A stretch of DNA of 64,000 bases from Leucobacter chromiisoli (GCF_016522505.1 NZ_JAEHOH010000001.1:1-64000), one strand, 5' to 3'. Positions 6,161 through 15,358 are shown, numbered from the stretch's first letter. Notes: generated by a model not told the origin, from the sequence alone. A program made the numbers and translations.

Positions 6161-7006
6161 ATGGAGCACGTGGTGCTGAACACGGGAGCGGAGATGCCGG
6201 TGCTCGGCTTCGGCGTGTACCTCATACCGCCGGAGGAGACCGAACGGGCCGTGCGCGAGGCCCTCGACGCCGGGTACCGCTCCGTCGACACCGCCGAGGG
6301 CTACGGCAACGAGGCGGCCGTCGGGCGGGCCCTCGCGGCGAGCGGGATCCCGCGCGAGGAGCTCTTCGTCACGACGAAGCTGAGCCCGAAGCACACGCAC
6401 GCGGAGGGCGCCAGGAGATCCTTCGACGCGTCGCGGAGACGCCTCGGCCTCGACCGCATCGACCTCTACCTCGTCCACGCGCCCTACGGCGACTACTACG
6501 GGGCGTGGCGGACGATGCAGGATCTGCACCGCGAGGGGCCTGCCGGAGCCATCGGCGTCTCGAACTTCCCCGCCCCGCGCGTCGCCGACCTGATCGAGCA
6601 CCACGAGATCGCGCCGGCCGTCGATCAGATCGAGACGCACCCCCTCCACCAGCGCCGTGCCGATCAGGAGGCGCTGCGCACGCTCGGAGTGGTCACCGAA
6701 TCGTGGGGGCCGCTCGCCCAGGCGAAGGGCGGCCTGCTCTCGGATCCGGTGCTCACCGGGATCGGAGAGCGCCACGGGCGGTCTCCAGCGCAGGTGGTGC
6801 TGCGCTGGCTGATCCAGCGGGGGATCGTCGCGATCCCGAAGACGGTGCGCGTCGAACGGATGCGGGAGAACCTCGACGTCTTCGGCTTCGAGCTCTCGGC
6901 CGACGAGATGCGCGGTATCGCGGCTCTCGACCGCGGGGCGCCGCTGTGGGAGGGGTGGCCGGATCCGGATCGGATGCCGCCGCTGGATCAGCTCCACGGG
7001 GAGTGA
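6161..7006 (+). CDS. Aldo/keto reductase
   Basis: A 281-residue NADPH-dependent oxidoreductase of the AKR superfamily (2,5-diketogluconate reductase-like subgroup), a soluble TIM barrel. The catalytic tetrad is visible: Asp43 and Tyr48 in SVDTAEGYGNE, Lys73 in TTKLSP, His106 in LVHAP. The C-terminal cofactor region IPKTVRVERMRENLDVFGFELS is present. The ATG at 6161 has GGGGGAGG seven bases upstream and is preferred over an ATG at 6146. Divergent from the ECF42 operon; 3' end 16 bases from a convergent membrane gene. Natural substrate unknown. Confidence 0.88.
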   Translation: MEHVVLNTGAEMPVLGFGVYLIPPEETERAVREALDAGYRSVDTAEGYGNEAAVGRALAASGIPREELFVTTKLSPKHTHAEGARRSFDASRRRLGLDRIDLYLVHAPYGDYYGAWRTMQDLHREGPAGAIGVSNFPAPRVADLIEHHEIAPAVDQIETHPLHQRRADQEALRTLGVVTESWGPLAQAKGGLLSDPVLTGIGERHGRSPAQVVLRWLIQRGIVAIPKTVRVERMRENLDVFGFELSADEMRGIAALDRGAPLWEGWPDPDRMPPLDQLHGE

Positions 7007-7022
7007 GGGCGGCTCGGCGCCG

Positions 7023-7748
7023 TCAGCCCTGGCGGTAGGGCGCGAGAGCCCCCTCCAGCGTGAAGAGCCCCTGGACGACGGGCCCCGCGATGAGCACGTA
7101 GATGATCGCCAGGAAGACCGCGTAGGTGAGAGTGAACCCCAGGCACGCCCAGACGTTCGCCGCCACGCGGAAGTGGGCGAGCACCTTGCGCGCGAAAGCC
7201 ACGGGATGCTTCACGTCCCAGCTGTTCAGCCGCAGGTAGCGGCCGAGGTACATGCCGAGCCCGAGCAGGAGCATGACGGCGCCGACCGCGGCGAGCACTC
7301 CCGGCCGCACGAACACCGCGGCGTCGTCGTCCACCCAGATCCCGGCGTAGAAGGTGTGCACGATGAACACGTTGAGCACCGTGTTCGCGACGCCCGACAT
7401 GGCGAGGGAGATGACCAGGATGATGTCGTACCAGAGCGGCACCCGGTCGTCGTGCTCCGTGCGGTGCGAGAGATTCAGCTCGGTGATGAGGTAGCTCGCA
7501 TTCGGCAGCATCAGGAGCCAGACCGCAGCGGCGATCCCGAGCACCGCCAGCGAGAGCGCGTGATCGACCCTGGCCGTGAGCGCCCAGGCCGCACCGCCGA
7601 GCACGAGGATCAGGATCGGCGCGATCGAGAGGACGATGTTCCACAGCATCGGCCGGTAGAGCGCGGTGCGGTAGACGAGCGCTCGCGCGACGACCAGCAC
7701 CGCGGCGTAGGCGTTGAGCAGCGCGGCGCCGATGAAGAGGAACAGCAT
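7023..7748 (-). CDS. DUF1361 membrane protein
   Basis: A 241-residue integral membrane protein with about seven hydrophobic segments. The family hallmark is seen: [18 protein letters not shown] (near residues 78-96) followed by [10 protein letters not shown] (about 102-111), matching the LPNAPYLITDL...PLWYD pattern of DUF1361. Function unknown. The ATG sits six bases after TAGAGT, so the message is probably leaderless; an abutting GGAG is too close to act as a normal ribosome site. Divergent from the YajQ gene. Confidence 0.82.
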   Translation of the reverse strand: MLFLFIGAALLNAYAAVLVVARALVYRTALYRPMLWNIVLSIAPILILVLGGAAWALTARVDHALSLAVLGIAAAVWLLMLPNASYLITELNLSHRTEHDDRVPLWYDIILVISLAMSGVANTVLNVFIVHTFYAGIWVDDDAAVFVRPGVLAAVGAVMLLLGLGMYLGRYLRLNSWDVKHPVAFARKVLAHFRVAANVWACLGFTLTYAVFLAIIYVLIAGPVVQGLFTLEGALAPYRQG

Positions 7749-7754
7749 GCTCCG

Positions 7755-7760
7755 ACTCTA
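7755..7760 (-). promoter_or_regulatory. -10 box, leaderless promoter of the DUF1361 gene
   Basis: TAGAGT on the minus strand, six bases (CGGAGC) before the ATG at 7748. Confidence 0.5.
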
Positions 7761-7860
7761 CGATGCGTCGGCGGCGCGGCCGTCAGCGGTGGATCTGCCC
7801 CTCCCCGGGCCGCAGGTCCACCGCCGGAGCGTTTCGCCGAGGGCCGGGGTGGATTTCGTC

Positions 7861-7866
7861 TACCCT
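7861..7866 (+). promoter_or_regulatory. -10 box, leaderless promoter of the YajQ gene
   Basis: TACCCT, six bases (GGGTGC) before the ATG at 7873. There is no Shine-Dalgarno sequence, and this decides the start. Confidence 0.55.
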
Positions 7867-7872
7867 GGGTGC

Positions 7873-8361
7873 ATGGCTGATTCTTCGTTTGACGTGGTGA
7901 GCAAGATCGACGGCATGGAGGTCGAGAACGCGATCAACCAGGCCCGCAAGGAGGTCGAGCAGCGCTACGACTTCAAGGGCGTGGGCGCCGACGTCTCCCT
8001 CTCGGGCGAGACGATCCTGATCAAGGCCAACACCGAGGAGCGGGCGAACGCCGTGCTCGACGTGCTGCAGTCGAAGTTCATCAAGCGGGGGCTCTCGCTG
8101 AAGGCCCTCGACACCGGGGAGCCGTACGCGAGCGGCAAGGAGTACCGCATCGAGTCGAAGCTCAAGGAGGGCATCGACCAGGCCACAGCGAAGAAGCTGA
8201 ACAAGCTGATCCGCGACGAGGGGCCCAAGGGCGTGAAGAGCCAGATCCAGGGCGACGAGCTGCGCGTCTCGTCGAAGAGTCGCGACGACCTGCAGCAGAC
8301 GATCGCGCTGCTCAAGGGCGCCGACGTCGACGTGGCGCTGCAGTTCGTCAACTTCCGCTAG
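7873..8361 (+). CDS. YajQ-family nucleotide-binding protein
   Basis: A 162-residue cytosolic protein of the YajQ/UPF0234 family: two ferredoxin-like domains beginning [20 protein letters not shown] and ending VALQFVNFR, the conserved C-terminus of the family. Members have been reported to bind cyclic di-GMP in some proteobacteria; the role in actinobacteria is not established. Full family length. Start at 7873 is fixed by the leaderless promoter and by the conserved N-terminus; longer in-frame extensions are rejected. The next gene follows after 37 bases with its own promoter. Confidence 0.93.
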   Translation: MADSSFDVVSKIDGMEVENAINQARKEVEQRYDFKGVGADVSLSGETILIKANTEERANAVLDVLQSKFIKRGLSLKALDTGEPYASGKEYRIESKLKEGIDQATAKKLNKLIRDEGPKGVKSQIQGDELRVSSKSRDDLQQTIALLKGADVDVALQFVNFR

Positions 8362-8386
8362 GGTCTGTGCCCCACATCCGCCCGGG

Positions 8387-8392
8387 TAGACT
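8387..8392 (+). promoter_or_regulatory. -10 box, leaderless promoter of the DUF3151-purA operon
   Basis: TAGACT, six bases (GGGCGG) before the GTG at 8399. No ribosome-binding site is present, in line with leaderless initiation at GTG. Confidence 0.55.
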
Positions 8393-8398
8393 GGGCGG

Positions 8399-8878
8399 GT
8401 GATCGGCGAGAACCTGCTCGGCCCCGAGCCCACCCGGCTCCGCGCCGAATCGAATGTGACCGAAGCGCTCGCGAACGGGGAGCCCGTGGAGGGCGTGGTG
8501 CGCGCGCACCCCGAATCGCCCCTCGCGTGGGCCGTGCTCGCCGACGAGGCGGATGCCGCCGGTCGCGAGATCGAGGCGTACGCCTTCGCCCGCGTGGGCT
8601 ATCACCGCGGGCTCGACGCCCTGCGCAAGGCGGGATGGCGGGGCGCCGGCCCGGTGCCCTGGGAGCACGAGCCGAACCGCGGCGTGCTGCGCGCGCTGTA
8701 CGCGCTGCGTCGGGCGGCGGCCGCGATCGGCGAGACCGCCGAGGTCGACCGTCTCACGGAGTTTTTGAACGGAGCGGACGCGGACGCGATCGCTGAGATA
8801 GAGAAGGGCGGGGCGCAGGGCACATCCGGCGCGCCCGCTCGCACCGAAGAGAGCGCAGAGCTCGAAGGAAGGGGCTGA
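8399..8878 (+). CDS. DUF3151 family protein
   Basis: A 159-residue soluble protein of an actinobacteria-specific family, recognised by [10 protein letters not shown] at the start, [35 protein letters not shown] and [12 protein letters not shown]. Function unknown; the gene is often found near purA in actinobacteria. The GTG start is supported by the leaderless promoter. The C-terminal 30 residues are low-complexity Ala/Gly/Glu. The stop is one base before the purA start, so both are on one transcript. Confidence 0.88.
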   Translation: MIGENLLGPEPTRLRAESNVTEALANGEPVEGVVRAHPESPLAWAVLADEADAAGREIEAYAFARVGYHRGLDALRKAGWRGAGPVPWEHEPNRGVLRALYALRRAAAAIGETAEVDRLTEFLNGADADAIAEIEKGGAQGTSGAPARTEESAELEGRG

Positions 8879-8879
8879 G

Positions 8880-10166
8880 ATGCCCGCTGTACTCATCACC
8901 GGCGCCCAGTGGGGCGACGAGGGCAAGGGGCGCGCGACCGATCTGCTCGGAAGCCGCGTCGACTACGTCGTCAAGTTCAACGGGGGCAACAACGCGGGCC
9001 ACACGGTCGTCATCGGCGACGAGAAGTACGCCCTGCACCTGCTGCCCTCCGGGATCCTCACGCCCGGTGTCACACCCGTCATCTCCAACGGCGTCGTCGT
9101 CGACCTCGAGGTGCTGAAGGGCGAGCTCGACGCGCTGAGCGCTCGCGGCGTCGACGTCTCGAAGTTGAAGGTCAGCGCGAACGCGCACGTCATCACCGCC
9201 TACCACCGCACCCTCGACAAGGTCACGGAGCGCTTCCTCGGCAAGCGCCAGATCGGCACCACGGGGCGCGGGATCGGCCCGGCGTACGCCGACAAGATCA
9301 ACCGGGTCGGCATCCGCATCCAGGATCTCTTCGACGAGGGGATCCTGCGGCAGAAGGTCGAGGCCGCTCTCGACTTCAAGAACCAGGTCCTCGTGAAGAT
9401 CTACAACCGCCGCGCGATCGACGCCGACGAGGTCGTGGAGGATCTGCTCTCGTACCGCGAGATGCTCGAGCCGATGGTGTGCGACACGGGCCTGCTGCTG
9501 CACGAGGCGATGCAGGCCGGCAAGAACGTGCTGTTCGAGGCCGGACAGGCGACGATGCTCGACATCGATCACGGCACCTACCCGTTCGTGACCTCCTCGA
9601 ACGCGACGGCGGGCGGCGCGAGCACCGGCTCCGGCCTGCCCCCGCATCAGATCGATCGCGTCATCTCCGTGGTCAAGGCCTACACGACGCGCGTCGGCGC
9701 CGGTCCCTTCCCGACCGAGCTCTTCGACGAGTCGGGGGAGCACCTCGCGCAGGTGGGCCACGAGTTCGGCACCACGACGGGCCGGCCCCGCCGCTGCGGC
9801 TGGTACGACGCCCCCATCGCCCGCTACGCCGCGCGCATCAACGGCGTCACCGACTTCGTGCTGACGAAGCTCGACGTGCTCTCGGGCCTCGAGAGGATCC
9901 CGGTCTGCGTCGCGTACGACGTGAACGGGGTGCGCCACGACGAGATGCCCGTCAACCAGAGCGACTTCCACCACGCGAAGCCGATCTACGAGGAGTTCCC
10001 CGGCTGGACGGAGGACATCTCGGGTGCGCGCGCCTTCGACGACCTGCCGAAGAACGCCCAGGACTACATCGTCGCCCTCGAGAAGATGAGCGGATCCCGG
10101 ATCTCCGCCGTCGGAGTGGGGCCCGAGCGCGAGCAGGTCGTGGTGCTGCACGACCTGCTCGATTAG
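8880..10166 (+). CDS. purA: Adenylosuccinate synthetase
   Basis: A 428-residue enzyme of purine synthesis that condenses IMP and aspartate using GTP to give adenylosuccinate. Signature motifs: [12 protein letters not shown] (GTP P-loop, residues 10-21, with catalytic Asp13), NNAGHTVV with His41, the [16 protein letters not shown] site, and [12 protein letters not shown] near residue 300 for aspartate binding. Normal family length. The start has GAAGGA upstream. It is the second gene of the DUF3151-purA-chorismate mutase transcript. Confidence 0.98.
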   Translation: MPAVLITGAQWGDEGKGRATDLLGSRVDYVVKFNGGNNAGHTVVIGDEKYALHLLPSGILTPGVTPVISNGVVVDLEVLKGELDALSARGVDVSKLKVSANAHVITAYHRTLDKVTERFLGKRQIGTTGRGIGPAYADKINRVGIRIQDLFDEGILRQKVEAALDFKNQVLVKIYNRRAIDADEVVEDLLSYREMLEPMVCDTGLLLHEAMQAGKNVLFEAGQATMLDIDHGTYPFVTSSNATAGGASTGSGLPPHQIDRVISVVKAYTTRVGAGPFPTELFDESGEHLAQVGHEFGTTTGRPRRCGWYDAPIARYAARINGVTDFVLTKLDVLSGLERIPVCVAYDVNGVRHDEMPVNQSDFHHAKPIYEEFPGWTEDISGARAFDDLPKNAQDYIVALEKMSGSRISAVGVGPEREQVVVLHDLLD

Positions 10167-10174
10167 GGGCGGCC

Positions 10175-10480
10175 ATGGCGGCCGTGTCCCCGGAGCAGCA
10201 GCTCGCCGAGCTGCGCTCGACGATCGACAACATCGACGCGGCGCTCGTGCACATGCTCGCGGAGCGCTTCAAGGCGACCCAGCGCGTCGGCAGGCTGAAG
10301 GCCGAGCACGAGATGCCCGCGTCGGATCCGGACCGCGAGGCCCGGCAGATCGCGAGGCTCCGGCGCCTGGCCGAGGAGTCGCACCTGGATCCCGAGTTCG
10401 CCGAGAAGTGGTTCAACTTCGTGGTCGCCGAGGTGATCCACCACCACACCCGGATCGCCGAGGAGTCGCGGGAGGACTAG
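10175..10480 (+). CDS. Chorismate mutase, AroQ type
   Basis: A 101-residue all-helical chorismate mutase domain converting chorismate to prephenate for Phe/Tyr synthesis. The first helix LAELRSTIDNIDAALVHMLAERFKATQRV carries Arg14 and Arg31, followed by GRLKAEHEMPASDPDREARQ with the active-site Lys and Arg/Glu, as in the family. No secretion signal, so cytosolic. It starts eight bases after purA and is presumably co-transcribed. Its end is 10 bases from a convergent gene. Confidence 0.92.
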   Translation: MAAVSPEQQLAELRSTIDNIDAALVHMLAERFKATQRVGRLKAEHEMPASDPDREARQIARLRRLAEESHLDPEFAEKWFNFVVAEVIHHHTRIAEESRED

Positions 10481-10490
10481 GCCGGGCGCC

Positions 10491-10805
10491 TCAGTCCTCC
10501 TCGTCCTCCTCGTCGCCGGACGTCGCGGCCCGGCTCTCACCCTCCTCGGTGCTCGCGACGCTCTCCTCGTCGTCGACGATCTCCTCCTCGAGGTTCCAGA
10601 CCGGATCCCCGTTCTCGCCCTCCGCGAGCGCGACGATGAGCGCCTGCTGGTCGGGCTCGTCGTCCCCGAACATCTTGCGGGCCCGGGCGATGATCTCCTC
10701 CCGCGGGGTGTCGAGCCCCAGCTCGCTGAGCGCGTCCGTGAGCGCCCAGCGATAGCCCTCGAGGGCTTCGTGCAGCTGGTCTTCGGTGATGTGAGACTGG
10801 TCCAT
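10491..10805 (-). CDS. Hypothetical protein with acidic C-terminal tail
   Basis: A 104-residue acidic protein. Residues 1-68 form a predicted helical domain (HITEDQLHEALEGYRWALTD, then REEIIARARKMFGDDEP); residues 75-104 are almost entirely Glu, Asp and Ser. I do not recognise a family. ATG 10805 has a GAGGAGG ribosome site; an upstream in-frame extension is basic and unlikely. Divergent from the SOS-regulated radical SAM gene, 112 bases away. Confidence 0.7.
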   Translation of the reverse strand: MDQSHITEDQLHEALEGYRWALTDALSELGLDTPREEIIARARKMFGDDEPDQQALIVALAEGENGDPVWNLEEEIVDDEESVASTEEGESRAATSGDEEDEED

Positions 10806-10882
10806 GTTCCCTCCTCGGCTCCGCGCTCCGCTGCGCTCTGCGCTCAGCCTACCCAGCATCGGCGACCGGTTGAATACCCCGC

Positions 10883-10911
10883 TTGCACATTACTCGAACA
10901 TGTGTTCGAAT
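10883..10911 (+). promoter_or_regulatory. Promoter of the radical SAM gene
   Basis: TTGCAC (10883-10888), a 17-base spacer and TCGAAT (10906-10911), with the ATG six bases further on, so a leaderless message is likely. The LexA box lies across spacer and -10. Confidence 0.6.
10894..10909. promoter_or_regulatory. SOS box (LexA operator)
   Basis: TCGAACATGTGTTCGA matches the actinobacterial LexA consensus TCGAAC-N4-GTTCGA in all 12 defined positions. It overlaps the -10 element of the radical SAM gene, an ideal position for repression. Confidence 0.85.
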
Positions 10912-10917
10912 AGCGCC

Positions 10918-12081
10918 ATGCGATGGGACGGGCAGAGCGCGGTGAAGCGAGTGGAGAGCGATGGCGTGCTCCCCGGCTTGGAGCTCGCCGAGGTGGCCGC
11001 CGTGCCCGGCCACCTCCGTACGGTGAGGTCGCCCGAGTTCCGAGGCGCCGCGTTCCACGAGGTGCTGGCCAAGAGCGCGCTGAACCGGGTTCCCGCCGCC
11101 TCGTCAATGCCCTTCCAGTGGACCGTCAACCCCTATCGCGGGTGCTCGCACGCTTGCGTCTACTGCTTCGCCCGCGGGTCGCACCGCTACCTCGACTTCG
11201 ACGCCGGCCGCGACTTCGACTCGCAGATCGTCGTCAAGGTGAACGTCGCCGAGGTGCTGGGGCGCGAGCTCGCCAGGCCCTCGTGGAAGCGCGAGACCGT
11301 CGCGCTCGGCACGAACACCGACCCGTATCAGCGGGCCGAGGGCCGGTACCGGCTGATGCCCGGCATCATCGACGCGCTCAGCGGCAGCGGCACCCCGCTG
11401 ACCATCCTGACGAAGGGATCGCTGCTGCGCCGCGACCTGCCGAGGCTCGCGGAGGCGGCCGAGCGCGTGCCCGTGCACCTCGCCATGTCGATCGCGGTGG
11501 GCGATCCCGAACTGCAGCAGGCGCTCGAGCCAGGCACGCCGTCGACCAGGGCCAGGCTCGAGACGGTCGCGGCGGCTCGGGCGGCCGGCTTCGACGTCGA
11601 CGTGTTCGTGATGCCCGTGCTGCCCTACCTCACCGATTCGACGGCGGCGCTCGAGCGCCTGCTCCGGGACATCCGCGACGCGGGCGCGGCCTCGGTGACC
11701 TACGGAGCGCTGCATCTGCGCGCGCACGTGAAGCCCTGGTTCCTCGCGTGGCTGGAGCGCACCCACCCCGAGCTGCTGGGGGCGTACCGCTCGCTCTATC
11801 CCGGCAGCGCCACCACCGCCCCGCAGGCCTACCGGCTCGAGCTCGCGAGCAGGATCCGGCCGCTCATCCGGAGATACGGGCTCGAGCGGACCGGGCGCTC
11901 GACGCGGGGCGCTCGGCTCGTGGAGCCGACCGCGGACACGGGTGCTCCGACGGTCGCTCCGAGGGGTGCGCGCCGCCTCCCCTCAACCTCCGGGCCCGTG
12001 CCCTCCGCCGCGGGTCGAGCACCCTCGTCGACCGGCCCGGTTCGGCCCGCCGACCCGGCAGTGGCGCCGATGCTCTTCTGA
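10918..12081 (+). CDS. Rv2578c-type radical SAM protein
   Basis: A 387-residue protein with the radical SAM 4Fe-4S motif CSHACVYC (Cys76, Cys80, Cys83) in the context NPYRGCSHACVYCFAR, as in Rv2578c-family and SplB-related proteins. SplB-like proteins repair UV spore photoproduct; the reaction of the Rv2578c family is not established. Residues 1-330 are the enzyme; the last about 55 are Pro/Ser/Arg-rich and variable. The start lies directly after the promoter. The LexA box links it to DNA damage, supporting a repair-related role by inference. Confidence 0.88.
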   Translation: MRWDGQSAVKRVESDGVLPGLELAEVAAVPGHLRTVRSPEFRGAAFHEVLAKSALNRVPAASSMPFQWTVNPYRGCSHACVYCFARGSHRYLDFDAGRDFDSQIVVKVNVAEVLGRELARPSWKRETVALGTNTDPYQRAEGRYRLMPGIIDALSGSGTPLTILTKGSLLRRDLPRLAEAAERVPVHLAMSIAVGDPELQQALEPGTPSTRARLETVAAARAAGFDVDVFVMPVLPYLTDSTAALERLLRDIRDAGAASVTYGALHLRAHVKPWFLAWLERTHPELLGAYRSLYPGSATTAPQAYRLELASRIRPLIRRYGLERTGRSTRGARLVEPTADTGAPTVAPRGARRLPSTSGPVPSAAGRAPSSTGPVRPADPAVAPMLF

Positions 12082-12125
12082 CCCGCCCGCGCAAGCTCCG
12101 CCCGTTCATGCGTGCGGGGCCGCCG

Positions 12126-12141
12126 GGCAGGGGGGCCTGCC
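12126..12141 (+). terminator. Short GC hairpin after the radical SAM gene
   Basis: GGCAGG (12126-12131), loop GGGG, CCTGCC (12136-12141), 45 bases after the stop. No T tract, so only a weak terminator candidate. The rest of the 230-base gap up to 12315 holds a TAGTGT word (12260) as a possible -10 of the ABC operon. Confidence 0.3.
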
Positions 12142-12314
12142 GGGCAGGCGGTGTCCGGCGCAGGCGAGGCCTCCCGGGCGGGTGGTCTCCCCGTGCGCGT
12201 GGTACCGGGGCACCATCCGATTCATACCGGAGGTGGAGGCGCCGACAGGGCGCGGCTCCTAGTGTGGGGGCGAGCAGGGAACGCCACACAGGGAATCCCG
12301 CACGAGGAGGCGGC

Positions 12315-13229
12315 ATGATCGAGGCACGGGGTCTCACGAAGCGGTACGGCAGCAAGATGGCGGTCGAGGACGTGACGTTCACGGTGCCGCCCGGCCAGGT
12401 GACGGGCTTCCTCGGCCCGAACGGCGCGGGCAAGTCGACGACGATGCGCCTCGTGGTCGGGCTCGACCGGCCGACCGAGGGCAGCGTCACGGTGCTCGGC
12501 CGCAGTTACGCCGACAGCCAGGCGCCGCTGGCGACCGTCGGGGCGCTGCTCGACGCGAAGGGCGTCCACCCGGGCCGCAGCGCGCGCAGCCACCTTCGGG
12601 CGCTCGCCGCGACGCATGGGATCCCCGACAAGCGGGTCGACGCGGTGCTCGAGATGACGGGGCTCTCCTCCGTCGCGGGCAAGCGGGTCGGCGGGTTCTC
12701 GCTGGGCATGGGGCAGCGCCTCGGCATCGCGGCCGCGCTGCTCGGCGACCCCCAGGTGCTGCTGCTCGACGAACCGGTGAACGGGCTCGATCCCGACGGC
12801 GTGCTGTGGGTGCGCGAGCTCGTGCGCTACCTCGCGGGCGAGGGGCGGACCGTGCTGCTGTCGAGCCACCTCATGAGCGAGATGGCGCAGACCGCCGACC
12901 GCGTGATCGTGCTCGGCCGCGGCCGCGTCGTCGCGGATGCGCCCATCGCCGAGTTCATCTCGGAGGGCCGGTCCGAGCGCGTCACCGTGGTCTCGCCCGA
13001 TGCGGCGCGTCTCGCCTCGGTGCTCCTGGGCCCGGATCCCTCGCCCGAGCTGCAGATCGAGCCGCAGGGCGAGGAGCGGTTCACCGTCACCGGGCTCTCC
13101 GCCGCGCGGGTGGGCGAGATCGCGGCCGCGAACGGCGTCGTGCTGCACGAGCTGACGCCGCAGGCCGCGAGCCTCGAAGAGGCCTACCTCGCGCTGACGA
13201 GGGACCAGGTCGAGTACCAGGCGGTCTGA
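12315..13229 (+). CDS. ABC exporter ATP-binding protein
   Basis: A 304-residue ATPase of the DrrA/CcmA-like exporter class, on the cytoplasmic face of the membrane. Walker A GPNGAGKST (about residues 34-42), Q-loop near GALLDAKG, signature SLGMGQR rather than canonical SGGQ, Walker B VLLLDEPVNGLDPDG, and H-loop LLSSHLMSE. The C-terminal 90 residues are the usual DUF4162-like extension. Start supported by GAGGAGG. It pairs with the permease 65 bases downstream. Substrate unknown; in actinobacteria such pairs often export antibiotics, lipids or peptides. Confidence 0.9.
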   Translation: MIEARGLTKRYGSKMAVEDVTFTVPPGQVTGFLGPNGAGKSTTMRLVVGLDRPTEGSVTVLGRSYADSQAPLATVGALLDAKGVHPGRSARSHLRALAATHGIPDKRVDAVLEMTGLSSVAGKRVGGFSLGMGQRLGIAAALLGDPQVLLLDEPVNGLDPDGVLWVRELVRYLAGEGRTVLLSSHLMSEMAQTADRVIVLGRGRVVADAPIAEFISEGRSERVTVVSPDAARLASVLLGPDPSPELQIEPQGEERFTVTGLSAARVGEIAAANGVVLHELTPQAASLEEAYLALTRDQVEYQAV

Positions 13230-13294
13230 GCTCCGGTCGCGCACGGCGCCTCCGGCCTCCCGCCCCAGCATCTCACAGAACAGGATCCCGAACC

Positions 13295-14188
13295 ATGAAC
13301 ACCCAGACCGTCCCGGCGACGCAGCACGTGAACGCCGGCATCCCCACCGGACAGACCGGCCTGACCGGCTCGCCCCGCCTCTCGTTCGGCGGTGTGATCC
13401 GCTCCGAGTGGATCAAGCTGATGTCGCTGCGCAGCATCCGGGTGACGCTGATCGTCACCTTCGCCTCCATCCTCGGCGTCAGCCTGCTGATCGCGCTCGC
13501 CTCCCGCAGCAGCTTCGAGGGCGGGCCCGCCGAGGCGATGCGCATGTACCTCATCACCACGGCGACCTTCCCCTCGGCGTTCCTCTCGCTCATCTTCGGC
13601 GTGCTCGGCGTCTTCGCGATCTCGAGCGAGTACTCGAGTGGGATGATCCTCTCGACTCTCACCGCAGTGCCGAAGCGGACGCCCGTCTTCCTCGCGAAGA
13701 GTCTCGTGCTGACCGCGGTCTCGGCCGTCACCGGTCTGCTGCTCGTGTGGGGCGGGCTCGGGTTGGCGAGCATCATGATGCCGGACGCCGCGGCCGAGAT
13801 CTTCGATGCGCAGGTGGTCTCGGCCCTGTTCGGCACCGTCGTCTACCTGGTGCTGCTCGCGCTGCTCGCCTACGGGGTCGCCACGATGCTGCGGAGCACC
13901 GCCGGCGGCATCACCGTCGTCGTCGCGATCATCTTCGTGATGCCGATCGCGATGCAGCTGCTCGCCATCACCGGCTGGGAGTGGGTGCCCACCGCCGCCG
14001 GCTACCTGCCCTCGAACCTCGGCACGACCCTGAGCAGCGGCATCGTGCCCGAGGGGACGCCGGCGGGCATGGGCATGGGCGCGCCCGAGGCGCCGGGCTA
14101 CTGGGTGTCGGCGCTCGCGATGGCGGTCTGGGCGGCCGTCGCGGTGATCCCCGCCGCCGTGCTCTTCAAGAGCCGCGACGCGAAGTAG
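13295..14188 (+). CDS. ABC exporter permease
   Basis: A 297-residue membrane protein of the ABC-2 type. After a 45-residue soluble N-terminus, FGGVIRSEWIKLMSLRSIRVT leads into the first of six transmembrane segments (about residues 48-70, 90-115, 135-160, 185-205, 215-235, 270-292). The EWIKL stretch is characteristic of ABC-2 permeases. Partner of the preceding ATPase. Its 3' end overlaps the convergent glycosylase-named gene by 23 bases. Confidence 0.87.
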   Translation: MNTQTVPATQHVNAGIPTGQTGLTGSPRLSFGGVIRSEWIKLMSLRSIRVTLIVTFASILGVSLLIALASRSSFEGGPAEAMRMYLITTATFPSAFLSLIFGVLGVFAISSEYSSGMILSTLTAVPKRTPVFLAKSLVLTAVSAVTGLLLVWGGLGLASIMMPDAAAEIFDAQVVSALFGTVVYLVLLALLAYGVATMLRSTAGGITVVVAIIFVMPIAMQLLAITGWEWVPTAAGYLPSNLGTTLSSGIVPEGTPAGMGMGAPEAPGYWVSALAMAVWAAVAVIPAAVLFKSRDAK

Positions 14189-15242
14189 GCGCCGGCCGGG
14201 CGCGGGCGGCGAGGCCTGGCGGGGCAGTCGTCATCCGAGCCGCGCGCGCCCGGCTCATGACCGCCTCCCCAGCCGCCCGGGCCGCTCGATCCGCTCGGGC
14301 CGCGGCGATCGCGCCGAGCACGCGCTCCCGAAGGGCGTTGCCGCGCTCCGCGAAGCCCCGCTGGCGCCGCGCGTACTCCCGCTTCCCCTCGGGGGTCTCG
14401 ATCGGGATCGCGGCGAGCGGCGTTCCATCCGCACCGATGAACCCGCCGACGTCGTAGGGGGACGCCTGCATGTCGACCTCGCGGATGTCTCGGGCGAGTT
14501 CGAAGGCGTCGAGCAGCAGCTCGCCCGGCACGACGGGCCCGAGCTTGCCGCACCACTTGTAGACGTCCATCCCGGCGTGCAGGCAGCCGGGCTGCTCGAG
14601 GTCGGCCTGGGTGGCGCGCGTGGGCCGCAGCTCGTTGAGGGGCGCGGCCTCGGGGGTGAAGAAGCGATAGGCGTCGAAGTGGCTGCACACGACGGCGTGG
14701 GTCTCCACGACGCGGTCGGTCGCCTCGTGCCCGATCCTGAGCGACAGCCCCCGATGCCGCAGCCGATCCGGGGTCATGCGGTACACCATCGCCCACTCGT
14801 GCAACCCGAAGCAGCCGAACTGCGGAGTGCTCGAAAGGGTCGCGGAGAGCAGCCGTTCGACGTAGTCGACGGTGCCGCCCCGGCGGGCGAAGTAGGCGTC
14901 CGTGTCGACCGTCGCGCCGCGACCGGCGGGGGCTTCCGCGGCCGGGGCTCCGGCGGCTGTTCCCGCGATGGGCGCTGCCGCGGCGGCGGTTCCGGTCGCG
15001 GGAGCTGCGGTGTAGTGCTTCCACTCGGCGCGCTCGCCGCCGCCCTCGAGCACGATGCCGGCCCCGGGGTGCCACCGCCGCAGCTCGGAGGGCTTGATCG
15101 AGTAGTAGGTGAAGAGGAAATCCTCGATCGGGTGCTTCTCGCCGCGCTGCTTGCGCGCCCGGTGCCCGGCCGTGAGGCGATCGGCCCGCGCGCGGTGCTC
15201 GGCATCGCGCGCCCGCCACTCCGACTCGCTCAACGTCCGCAC
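14166..15242 (-). CDS. Actinobacterial protein named '3-methyladenine DNA glycosylase'
   Basis: A 358-residue soluble protein of a conserved actinobacterial family. Recognisable blocks are HPIEDFLFTYYSIKPSELRR (residues about 40-60), PQFGCFGLHEWAMVYR, CSHFDAYRFFTP, LEQPGCLHAGMDVYKW and FELARDIREVDMQASPYD. The common name is inherited; I see no helix-hairpin-helix glycosylase motif, so the reaction is uncertain. A 35-residue Ala/Pro-rich insert follows position 75. GTG 15242 is chosen because TACACT is exactly six bases upstream (leaderless). Confidence 0.75.
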   Translation of the reverse strand: MRTLSESEWRARDAEHRARADRLTAGHRARKQRGEKHPIEDFLFTYYSIKPSELRRWHPGAGIVLEGGGERAEWKHYTAAPATGTAAAAAPIAGTAAGAPAAEAPAGRGATVDTDAYFARRGGTVDYVERLLSATLSSTPQFGCFGLHEWAMVYRMTPDRLRHRGLSLRIGHEATDRVVETHAVVCSHFDAYRFFTPEAAPLNELRPTRATQADLEQPGCLHAGMDVYKWCGKLGPVVPGELLLDAFELARDIREVDMQASPYDVGGFIGADGTPLAAIPIETPEGKREYARRQRGFAERGNALRERVLGAIAAARADRAARAAGEAVMSRARAARMTTAPPGLAARARPAPTSRRGS

Positions 15243-15248
15243 CCTGCG

Positions 15249-15254
15249 AGTGTA
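15249..15254 (-). promoter_or_regulatory. -10 box, leaderless promoter of the glycosylase-named gene
   Basis: TACACT on the minus strand, six bases (CGCAGG) before GTG 15242. Confidence 0.5.
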
Positions 15255-15303
15255 GTCGGCGGCTCCGGGTCGAACCCCTCTCGAGTGGAGCGCCTCCGCC
15301 GAC

Positions 15304-15358
15304 AGATCTGCCCCCAGATGAACCGAATGGGCGATTTCGATTCCTCTGGGGGCAGAAG
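15304..15358. repeat. Dispersed palindromic repeat, copy A
   Basis: TCTGCCCCCAGA (15307-15318) and TCTGGGGGCAGA (15345-15356) are perfect 12-bp inverted arms. The sequence GATTTCGATTCCTCTGGGGG (15333-15352) is a diverged form of the element also found at 20938-21003 and 34704-34738. It lies downstream of the TctCBA operon and may act as its terminator. Confidence 0.65.
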
